Source: Catenovulum adriaticum (GTDB taxonomy: Bacteria; Pseudomonadota; Gammaproteobacteria; Enterobacterales; Alteromonadaceae). Taken from it: 64,000 bases of DNA. The translations under genes were made by a program, and so were the position numbers. Under the pieces are notes generated by a model. It saw only the letters and a list, made by a program, of their open reading frames with translations, did no database searches and had not been told where the DNA came from. Location of the stretch: contig NZ_CP109966.1 in NCBI RefSeq assembly GCF_026725475.1, forward strand, positions 608,342 to 672,341. Direction: 5' to 3'. Positions 8,732 through 16,742 of this stretch are shown here, piece after piece (position 1 is the first letter of the stretch; each line of letters starts with the position of its first letter).

Positions 8732-10402
8732 TTAATGGTCGTATCGTCTATTTTTATTTAGCCAAAACGCACCTGAATCTGGACGAGCTGGCCCTATCCA
8801 CTGATCCACAAGATCACGCTGAAACCAACGTTCGTATTGTAGAATCATAGACTGTGCTATGTCAGGGTGTTTACTAAATAAGTCTGATGTTTCAGTACGG
8901 TCAGCTTCCATATCAAATAGTTGCCAAGCCTCTTGATAGCGAGAAACTAACTTCCACTTACCATCTCTAACCGCTCGATTGCCTTCATGCTCAAAGAATA
9001 TAGGCTCAGATCTGTTTACCTCTTTCCCTTTGAATATAGGTAACAAACTGACACCATTCATTGGTAGTATTTCTGTATCTCGGTATGTTTTGGGATAAGT
9101 TCCGCCACTAATATCTATCAACGTCGGTAAGATATCCACAACGTGAGAAGGAGTGCGTTCAAAATCTTTACGTGTATTGGTGATGCCTGCTGGCCAATGA
9201 GCAATTAGTGGTGTCGCAATGCCGCCTTCGTGTGTGTAGTGCTTATACAATTGAAATGGGGTATTACTTACTTCAGACCAGCTTTGACCTATGACGTGCC
9301 GCGATTTTGGGCCACCAAGCGGATTGCCAATCGCGATGCCATTTGGGCCACTTTCCGCAGAAGGACCGTTATCTGACATAAACAAAATCAGCGTATTATC
9401 TAAAATACCTTCAGACTTTAAATAATCAGTTAAACGACCTATGCTCAAATCAATGTGTTCTATTGATGCTGCATAAACCGCCATCATATGATCGAAACGG
9501 ATTTTGTCTCGTTCACTTAAATCATCCCAGTCAGAAACATCAGCTGATTTTTCAGGTAAGCGCCAGGTAGAATCAACGAGTCCTAACTCAATTTGGCGTT
9601 GATAACGAGCTTTGCGTAATTCATCCCAGCCAGCCATGTACTTACCACGGTATTTTTCGATCGTTTCTTGTGGTGCTAACACTGGAAAATGTGGTGCAAC
9701 ATGAGCCAAGTACAGGAAAAATGGTTGTTGCTTCTTGACGGCTTTATCAACAAATTTAATGCCCCAGTCTGTCCATAAGTCAGTTCCATACCAATAACCT
9801 TCGGCTAACTTTGGGTCGTCCAGTTGAAGTTTTTTACCATCTAGGAAAATAGGTACCGCAGACTTGTCACGTTTATTGAATGGTATTTGGTCAGGAAAAT
9901 AAATACCTCCAGCAGTTAAAGCCAATGATCTCTGAAACCCACGCGTTTCTGGCGGTGTAGTTTTCCCTAAATGCCACTTCCCTGTCATAGCGGTCAAATA
10001 TCCAGCTTCGCCTAAAACATCTGCTGCTGTGACTGCTCTTTTGTGTAAATGACTTAACGTACCTCTCGAGCCTTCAATATATTTACCAGACAAATAGCCC
10101 ATACCAGCCTTATGCGGATACATCCCTGTTAACAAAGAAGCTCGGGTCGTACTGCATCGTGATGTATTGTAGAACTGACTGAATTTCATTCCATTGTCAG
10201 CTAATGCGTCAATATTTGGTGTCGGTATTTCACTGCCATAACTACTGATGTCAGAGAAGCCCATGTCGTCGACGAGAATAACAACAATATTGGGCGGGTT
10301 AATTTTACTGACACTTGATGCACCTACACTATAAGCTGTAGGCAATAGTGAGCACGCTGCTACCAGTAATGATGCTAAATAGTTTTTCATAATAAGTTTC
10401 AT
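8732..10402 (-). CDS. Sulfatase, AtsA-like arylsulfatase (S1 family), with unusual CSTTR motif
   Basis: Exported S1 sulfatase of 556 residues that should remove sulfate esters from ulvan oligosaccharides. A signal peptide covers about residues 1-28. Metal ligands appear in ILVDDMGFSDIS (residues 42-53), and LFMSDNGPSAESG holds the distal Asp-Asn pair. The site normally converted to formylglycine reads C83-S-T-T-R87, then ASLLTGMYPHKAG. The third position is Thr where the consensus is Pro or Ala. GKWHLG is present. The ATG at 10402 has GGAG seven bases upstream. The 3' end is convergent with the LacI operon. The exact sulfatase subfamily is uncertain. Confidence 0.92.
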   Translation of the reverse strand: MKLIMKNYLASLLVAACSLLPTAYSVGASSVSKINPPNIVVILVDDMGFSDISSYGSEIPTPNIDALADNGMKFSQFYNTSRCSTTRASLLTGMYPHKAGMGYLSGKYIEGSRGTLSHLHKRAVTAADVLGEAGYLTAMTGKWHLGKTTPPETRGFQRSLALTAGGIYFPDQIPFNKRDKSAVPIFLDGKKLQLDDPKLAEGYWYGTDLWTDWGIKFVDKAVKKQQPFFLYLAHVAPHFPVLAPQETIEKYRGKYMAGWDELRKARYQRQIELGLVDSTWRLPEKSADVSDWDDLSERDKIRFDHMMAVYAASIEHIDLSIGRLTDYLKSEGILDNTLILFMSDNGPSAESGPNGIAIGNPLGGPKSRHVIGQSWSEVSNTPFQLYKHYTHEGGIATPLIAHWPAGITNTRKDFERTPSHVVDILPTLIDISGGTYPKTYRDTEILPMNGVSLLPIFKGKEVNRSEPIFFEHEGNRAVRDGKWKLVSRYQEAWQLFDMEADRTETSDLFSKHPDIAQSMILQYERWFQRDLVDQWIGPARPDSGAFWLNKNRRYDH

Positions 10403-10414
10403 CAGTTAACTCCA

Positions 10415-10863
10415 TTAATTTCTTTCAGTTTTAGTTGGCGCATCGGCATCAATGAGCGACGCCAAAATGTTTTCACTATCAATAGCTTCTGTTTTATCCA
10501 ACTTATATCCAACCAAGTTGGCTAACGAGGCATATAAATTAACATGAGACATTAATGCATTACTGATACCTGTTTTTTGCTTACCTTTATTCATAAGAAC
10601 TCGAATACCACCAGCAAACGGCCCTGCTGGTTTATGTGTACCAAGTTTTTCAGCGACTATATCAGCATAAACGTCTTCTAATACTGGATTATTATCACTA
10701 GAAACATGATTAAAATATTATCTAACAAACCTTTATCTCTTAGTGCATTAACAATACGTCCTGTCATCCAGTCAACTTATGTGGTCACATCTCCCCTAGG
10801 TTCCATATCGGTTGAATCGGTAAAATCGACACCCACTTGTTTTTCATACTCTTCTCTCACCTT
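10415..10863 (-). pseudogene. Sulfatase pseudogene (C-terminal half)
   Basis: Reading the minus strand gives pieces of an S1 sulfatase: REEYEKQVGVDFTDSTDMEP, an in-frame stop, VDWMTGRIVNALRDKGLLDN, a frameshift, then SSDNNPVLEDVYAD, HKPAGPFAGGIRVL and IDSENILASLIDADAPTKTE before a TAA at 10415. The VDWMTG...DNGPVLDDGYAD layout is the same as in the intact sulfatase at 37980-39530, so this was probably a relative of it. The 5' half, including the catalytic Cys, is absent. It lies 12 bp upstream of the intact sulfatase on the same strand and may once have been its operon partner. Confidence 0.75.
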
Positions 10864-11232
10864 ACTTTAGTAATTATGACTAGAGCTAAGATCTCTGTTC
10901 ATAATTCGATGATATAAAAATTACCAGCCAAAAGGCAACCGTTTTCATTTTTATTGTTTATATTTTAGCGTTTGAATATAAAAGCAAATAGATCCCATAC
11001 CAACCAAATCTCTTAAAAAGATAAAAATACTGTAAAAACAGAGCAATTTTAATTTTATTTGTATATTTTTAGCTAATAAGTATACTTAAAAAATGTTAAC
11101 TATAAAAACATAATTTTAACACTTAAATCACATTAAGGGAAACTGTTTTCTTTTAGGTGGGATAAATTAAGGTACATAAGTTATTACAGGCTAAACAATG
11201 TCTAAAGTAATAGTTTGAAAGAGAGAGCACTC
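10864..11232. promoter_or_regulatory. Upstream region of the TonB receptor with LacI-type operator
   Basis: AT-rich non-coding stretch of about 370 bp. It holds a palindrome, GGAAACTGTTTTC at 11138-11150, matching the GNAAAC-N-GTTTNC pattern found near 37844, 46450 and 46607. A weaker relative lies near 10928 (GGCAACCGTTTTC). The site lies 83 bp before the receptor start, so it is a candidate operator for a LacI-family repressor. Which of the local regulators binds it cannot be told from sequence. Confidence 0.45.
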
Positions 11233-13899
11233 ATGAATAATAAATCAAGCGAAAAACGCCCCTTTTCGGGAAACCTACCTAAAGTAAGTACAATAGCTAC
11301 CTTAGTAGCAGCGACACTTTCCGGGCAAGTAACCGCTCAAGAGTCACAAACACAACAATCGTCCAATGTTGAAGTTATTGAAATAACAGGGATCCGCGCC
11401 TCGTTGAAAAAATCACTCAATACAAAACGATTCGCAGACACAGTTGTTGATGCAGTATCGGCAGAGGATATTGGTAAATTTCCGGATGAAAATGTAGCAG
11501 AATCATTACAACGAATAACCGGTATACAGCTTAACCGAGGCGTAGACAATGCCGCTGATGATAATTTTGGTTCAGGTGAAGGCACACAAGTTTCGGTACG
11601 AGGTATTCGCCCAGACCTTAACTTGATTCGCTTTAAAGGGGTATCAGTTGCACCCAATACGATAAATAGAAATTTTGATTTTAGTATTCTAGCACCTGCA
11701 TTGGTTAGCAAACTAAAAGTTTACAAAACACCTTCAGCAGATCTTCAAGAAGGGGGAATTGGCGGAACAATTGACGTAGAAACATTAAAACCTTTGACTA
11801 ACCCGAAACGAAAATTAGTTGGAAGTTATAAAGTAACTTATCCAGAAATAAACCAAGAGCCGGGATATCGAGCATCGGCACTTTATAGTGAAGGGTTTAT
11901 GGATGATACGCTGGGAGTTGTTCTTTCAATCAACTTCCAAGATGTGGAGCTACAACGCCATAGATATGAAACTGCGGGCTGGATTGATAGACCGATTGAA
12001 GGCACAACAGCTCGAGTTCCACGCAACTTCCGCTATAACAACCGTTCACAACAAAAAGATCGAACAGGTATTTATGGGGCTATTCAATGGCAGCCTTCAG
12101 ATACACTTGAATTCGAGTTATCACACTTGTTTGCTGAAGAGGATATGCGTGATTTTGGTTCTCAACCTATATACCCAGCAGAAGTAAATCCTGCATTTAC
12201 TCGAACCAATGCTGTATTAACAGCGGCTGGTGAAGAAGATGAATTTGACCGTTTTCTTTCCTTTGATGCAGTTAGTATAGGTCCAACTCGTCGATTACTC
12301 GCAATAGATAGAGACTTTACGCTAGGCCTGAAATCTACAGCCTTAGGTATGAACTGGACACCCAGTTACTCTTGGTCTATCGACGCAAAAGCTGCCATTT
12401 CCGAAGGTAAGTTTGAACAATATCAATATTTTATGCAGTTTTGGGGGAATGATGATTTCAGCATTTCTCATACGGATGCAGGTCAACCTCCATTACTTTC
12501 CGCTAATCAAGCTGGTGACCCTTCAGTCAATGGTTTGTTGTTTGAGAACCCTGAACGTTACTATATGAACGTATCTAATTTATTAGATCGAAGGTTTAGC
12601 AATGATATGACTGACATTGCCTTAGATTTTACGCGAGATCTTGATTTTACCTACGTGCCGAGCATTAAATTTGGTTATAGATATACGGATGTAGAACACG
12701 TCGCTTTTCGTCAAAGAATCGATGGTAACCCAATTGTAAGAGGGTTAGAACCTCGTATTACACTAGATAAGTATATTGATTTAACTGATCCTGAAGAGTT
12801 TAGTGCAAGTCGAGTTGGGGGCGTTGAATATATTCCCAATATCAATATTAGCAGTCTCACCAATGATGTATCTCAGTTATATGATCCAGCAGATTTCAGT
12901 TCTAATGGTAGTGACTTAGCGGCAAACTACGCAATCAACGAGGCAATAAGTGCTGCTTATTTTAGAGTTAACTATGAGCTAAGTGATAATATCCGAGGAA
13001 ACTTTGGGGTTCGTTACGTTGAAACCGAGCAAATCAGTGATGGTTTTGATAGTGCTTCTCGTGAGCCTGTAAAAATCAAGCAGGACTATAACGATACCTT
13101 ACCCAGCTTTAATATTGTGTACCAAATAGCCGATGACATGTTACTAAGAGGTGCAGCAGCTAAAACAATCAGTCGCGCACCTTTACAAGATCTAAACCCT
13201 GGCGGTAATATAAATGAAGAAGCCGGTCCCCCAGCTACAGCAAACCTTGGAAATCCATTTTTAGAACCTTTCAGAGCAAATCAATTAGATTTATCTTATG
13301 AGTGGTACTTTTCAGAAACGTCGCTTTTTTCTGTTGCGTTATTTAAGAAAGATATGGAGTCGTTCATTGTTAAAGGGTTTGATCAACGTATAGTTCCTGG
13401 GTTTGAAGATTTAGGAGAGCTAGATGTAACTCAGCCCGTTAATGGACAAGGTGCAGATATTAAAGGGTTGGAAGTATCTTTGCAGGGTGATTTTTCATTT
13501 ATTACAGATGAATTAGCTAACTTTGGATATATCGCTAACTATACCGCTGTTGACGGTGAAATGGATGAAGATGGTAGCGACGTACCTGGTATATCTGACA
13601 CGAGTTATAACCTAAGTGTTTTCTGGGAAAATGACGTATTCAGTGTCAGAACCTCATACAACTTCCGCAGTAACTATGTCACCTTCCCTCAATATTTAGG
13701 TTTTCCAGTTTATCGAGATGGAAGAGGTCAGGTAGACATGAATGCCAGCTATAAGTTGAATGAAAACGTTTCATTTATTGCCAGTGCAGTGAATATTACA
13801 GGAGAAGAAACCTATGATTACCATGCCACTGAATCTAACTTTATGAACTATACGCTTTCTGGCCCAATTTATAATGTGGGCATTAGAGCTAGGTTTTAA
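11233..13899 (+). CDS. TonB-dependent outer-membrane receptor A
   Basis: Outer-membrane, TonB-energised importer, likely for sulfated oligosaccharides (888 residues from ATG 11233, chosen for the GAGAGAG just upstream; a TTG at 11215 is less likely). After the signal peptide comes a TonB-box-like segment, VEVIEITGIRASLKKSL, and a plug domain with AEDIGKFPDENVAESLQRI, VRGIRPDLN and LQEGGIGGTIDVETLKP. The barrel ends in a C-terminal Phe (YNVGIRARF). It belongs to the alteromonad receptor group with GIRASL near the N-terminus but is clearly more distant from receptors B and C than they are from each other. A hairpin at 13965 follows. Confidence 0.93.
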   Translation: MNNKSSEKRPFSGNLPKVSTIATLVAATLSGQVTAQESQTQQSSNVEVIEITGIRASLKKSLNTKRFADTVVDAVSAEDIGKFPDENVAESLQRITGIQLNRGVDNAADDNFGSGEGTQVSVRGIRPDLNLIRFKGVSVAPNTINRNFDFSILAPALVSKLKVYKTPSADLQEGGIGGTIDVETLKPLTNPKRKLVGSYKVTYPEINQEPGYRASALYSEGFMDDTLGVVLSINFQDVELQRHRYETAGWIDRPIEGTTARVPRNFRYNNRSQQKDRTGIYGAIQWQPSDTLEFELSHLFAEEDMRDFGSQPIYPAEVNPAFTRTNAVLTAAGEEDEFDRFLSFDAVSIGPTRRLLAIDRDFTLGLKSTALGMNWTPSYSWSIDAKAAISEGKFEQYQYFMQFWGNDDFSISHTDAGQPPLLSANQAGDPSVNGLLFENPERYYMNVSNLLDRRFSNDMTDIALDFTRDLDFTYVPSIKFGYRYTDVEHVAFRQRIDGNPIVRGLEPRITLDKYIDLTDPEEFSASRVGGVEYIPNINISSLTNDVSQLYDPADFSSNGSDLAANYAINEAISAAYFRVNYELSDNIRGNFGVRYVETEQISDGFDSASREPVKIKQDYNDTLPSFNIVYQIADDMLLRGAAAKTISRAPLQDLNPGGNINEEAGPPATANLGNPFLEPFRANQLDLSYEWYFSETSLFSVALFKKDMESFIVKGFDQRIVPGFEDLGELDVTQPVNGQGADIKGLEVSLQGDFSFITDELANFGYIANYTAVDGEMDEDGSDVPGISDTSYNLSVFWENDVFSVRTSYNFRSNYVTFPQYLGFPVYRDGRGQVDMNASYKLNENVSFIASAVNITGEETYDYHATESNFMNYTLSGPIYNVGIRARF

Positions 13900-13964
13900 A
13901 CATTTATACAATGATGTTTGGCCAGTTAACTGGACATATTGGTTGATTATACTTTCAACTTTTT

Positions 13965-13986
13965 AGGCTCTCATTTTTGAGGGCCT
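13965..13986 (+). terminator. Hairpin after TonB receptor A
   Basis: Stem AGGCTCTCA / TGAGGGCCT (nine pairs, one of them G-U in RNA) with a four-base T loop, 65 bp after the receptor stop. No strong T tract follows, so its strength is doubtful. Confidence 0.5.
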
Positions 13987-14708
13987 ATTCGTTTATAGAA
14001 GCCGCACTTTTCTATCCACTTATATGTAATGGCAGACGGTGTTTTTTAGAGTAGTTTGGTCAATACAGGATAACTGAGATGGTTCAGCCCATCTTCAGAG
14101 TAAAATGTTGAAATCATCTGACTGAACTATAGAAATCATTTTTATAAAGTATCTAAAAATATTTAATTAGATAAATCTTTATCGTTGAGGGCGTTCAAAA
14201 ATCTGTGTCAGGTAAATACGGCCTAAACTTGCAAATACTCGTCTAACCGCCCTTTAAAGTGTACCGCAAATCCGACAATGTTAAATACCAGTTGGCAACT
14301 GGCATTGTCCATTTTTTCTGAGCATGTAATATGCCAGCATACAGCTGCTTGAGCAAACTATTTTCATTTGGGAAGGCCCCTTCTGTTTCAGATACATACA
14401 GGCCGAGTCATTGTTTTTTCCCTTCAACATTTAAAACCAAAATTGTATAAACTGCTTTACTAACATAGCGACCTTCATCTTTCACTTTAAAGTGAATAGC
14501 ATCCAGCCAAACAATGGGATAAACCGCATCTAATGGACGAGATTGCCAAGTTTTCAGTTGTGGGATTAAGCTTTCGAATATCTCGATAGCTTAATCCCAT
14601 TGAAAACATGGAGAGAATTTTATGGTCTATTTCTTCAGATAATTTGGTTTGATTTTTCTTAACCAATTGAGGTTCAAAACGACCTGCTCTGTCTCTGGGC
14701 GTATCTAA

Positions 14709-16462
14709 CCGTCATTCCGCACCTAGTTTTTAATTAACTTTGGTGTTTTTTTATTCAGTTGATCGCATTATTTCAAAAAAGCCTTGACCTAGATCCCAGA
14801 TCTTGATCTATTACTCTCTTTTGAGAGTGGTGATCACAATGCCTAACCCTTTTACTAAAACACTTGAACATCACGGCTTGGTTGCTGGTTTTTGTCATGA
14901 AATCCAATTGGTCGACTTAATTGACCGTAAACTCGGTCAATCAAACGATCGTACTTTAAGCTTTGGCCAACTGGTTTTGGCTATGGTGATAAATGGCTTG
15001 GGGTTTACTGGCCGAACGCTACACATGTACAGTGAGTACTTTAAAGATAAGCCACTTGAGCGCTTAATTGGTGAAGGCGTCAAGGCTGAGCAAATCAATG
15101 ATGATGCGTTAGGTCGATGTTTAGACAAGCTGTATGAATTTGGTGTATCCAGTTTATACCAAGATCTCGGCGAAACGGTTGTTAGTCACCTTGGTCTGGG
15201 CGGAGAATCACTACATTTAGACTCCACTAGCTTCCATTATGATGGTCAATCAAACGATGTGGATGATGATGTTAATACTATCCACATTGCCAAAGGGTAT
15301 TCTCGCGACCACCGCCCCGACTTAAACCAAGTGGTTTTAAACCTCATCTGTGAAAATCAATCCGGCATTCCGGTTTATATGAAACCCGCCAGTGGCAACT
15401 GCAATGATATGGATGGGTTTAAAAAGATAGTTAAAGCCCATGTGAATAGCTTAAAGGCAGCACAACGCTGTCGCTACTTGGTGGGGGATGCTGCTTTATA
15501 TGTTCAAGAATCCCTTTCTCATTTACAGCAAATCAATCAACTATTTATCACGCGTGTCCCTCAAACACTCAAAGAAGCTAAAACGCTCATCAAATTAGCT
15601 CCGACTTTAAGTTTTACGCCTTTATCTTCAGGCTACGAAGGCGTGTTTCATGAATGTGAATATGGTGGCGTAAAGCAAAAGTGGTTGCTAGTACGCAGTG
15701 AGCAAGCTGCTAAACGCGAAACACATACGTTAAGTAAGCGCATGCACAAACAAGCAGAGCAAGCACGTAAAAGCTTTAAACAACTCAGTCAAAAAATATT
15801 TGCTTGCGAAGGTGATGCACAAAAGTCATTGGAGGAATGGAAAAAGAAACAAATACTCTGTGATGTTGAAGGGCAAGTTGAAAAAGTCCCCGTATTTGCC
15901 GGAAAAGGGCGACCTAAAAAAAATGAAAACCCGATACGGATTGATTACCAAATTACAGGGCGTTTATTTACTCCACTGGCTCGACGCCAAGCGGCATTGG
16001 AACAATTGGGGCTGTTTATCATTGCCAGCAATGACATGAGTGAAGCGTTAACCATGGATAAAATGCTCAGCACGTATAAATCACAGCAATCAGTAGAAAA
16101 AGGCTTCCGCTTTCTGAAGAGCCCAGACTTTTTAACCAACGCCATTTTCTTGAAAAAGCCAGAACGAATAGAAGCATTATTAATGGTGATGACGGTCTGT
16201 TTAATGGTATATGCAGCCTTGGAGCATCAGATCCGCAAACAACTTGTAGAGCAAGAGCAGTACTTCCCTGATATGAAATACAAACCCCATCAGAAACCCA
16301 CCGCTCGCTGGGTGTTCCAATGCTTTCAAGGGATCACCATCATATATATCAACGAAAAAACTAAATTCGTTGCCAATTTAGAGGAACGTCACCGCACCAT
16401 TATTAATTGCTTAGGTCATCACTATCAAAAAATTTATTCCTAAAAGTGGTGCGGAAGATCGG
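14709..16462 (+). mobile_element. IS1634-type insertion sequence
   Basis: A 1754-bp element with one transposase gene. The terminal inverted repeats share CCG...TTCCGCACC: left CCGTCATTCCGCACC from 14709, right CCGATCTTCCGCACC read inward from 16462 (12 of 15 match). The flanking direct repeat is ATCTAA at 14703-14708 and 16463-16468. Deleting the element plus one ATCTAA rejoins the codons of the IS256-type transposase exactly, which confirms the boundaries. Confidence 0.9.
14839..16443 (+). CDS. IS1634-family transposase
   Basis: DDE transposase of 534 residues from ATG 14839; an upstream in-frame ATG at 14803 adds twelve residues without clear signals. The N-terminal part (TLEHHGLVAGFCHEIQLVDL, FGQLVLAMVINGLGFTGRTL) is the DUF4277-type domain usual in IS1634 proteins. 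The catalytic part includes LHLDSTSFHYDGQ (first Asp), YLVGDAALY (second Asp) and YKSQQSVEKGFRFLK (Glu). The frame is complete, so the element may still be active. Confidence 0.93.
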   Translation: MPNPFTKTLEHHGLVAGFCHEIQLVDLIDRKLGQSNDRTLSFGQLVLAMVINGLGFTGRTLHMYSEYFKDKPLERLIGEGVKAEQINDDALGRCLDKLYEFGVSSLYQDLGETVVSHLGLGGESLHLDSTSFHYDGQSNDVDDDVNTIHIAKGYSRDHRPDLNQVVLNLICENQSGIPVYMKPASGNCNDMDGFKKIVKAHVNSLKAAQRCRYLVGDAALYVQESLSHLQQINQLFITRVPQTLKEAKTLIKLAPTLSFTPLSSGYEGVFHECEYGGVKQKWLLVRSEQAAKRETHTLSKRMHKQAEQARKSFKQLSQKIFACEGDAQKSLEEWKKKQILCDVEGQVEKVPVFAGKGRPKKNENPIRIDYQITGRLFTPLARRQAALEQLGLFIIASNDMSEALTMDKMLSTYKSQQSVEKGFRFLKSPDFLTNAIFLKKPERIEALLMVMTVCLMVYAALEHQIRKQLVEQEQYFPDMKYKPHQKPTARWVFQCFQGITIIYINEKTKFVANLEERHRTIINCLGHHYQKIYS

Positions 16463-16742
16463 ATCTAATTCAAATTCACCGATTGAAGTTTTAATGGTCT
16501 TGGCTGTTGAGCCATTTTTACGATTGGATTGTATATCTTCTTCAAGATGCAGCTCTAGTTCAGCTTTTAAAGCAGCTTCTGTCAGCTGTTTAATTAATGG
16601 GGTGAGAGCGCCCTTGACCGACGAGCGCTTTTCCTGGTTGAAACTGTTTTAATACCTCATTGAAATCAAATTCTTGATTCATGTGCCACTCCTGTTTTGT
16701 TTTATCTAAATAATAGATTGAAGTGACACAGGTTTCTAAACA

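Larger units (their letters stand above)
14223..16682 (-). pseudogene. IS256-family (mutator-type) transposase pseudogene
   Basis: The start ATG at 16682 has AGGAG upstream and gives MNQEFDFNEVLKQFQPGK, then a frameshift. Another frame continues with ALTPLIKQLTEAALKAELEL and KTSIGEFELD, where the IS1634-type element interrupts. Removing that element and one ATCTAA copy restores LDTPRDRAGRFEPQLVKK and KLSEEIDHKILSMFSMGLSY. Further on come an internal deletion, WQSRPLDAVYPIVWLDAIHF (with a catalytic Asp), EGKKQ, a stop, then a deletion joining to FPNENSLLKQLYAGI and KWTMPVANWYLTL. At least three lesions show the gene was dead or dying independently of the later insertion. Confidence 0.85.
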
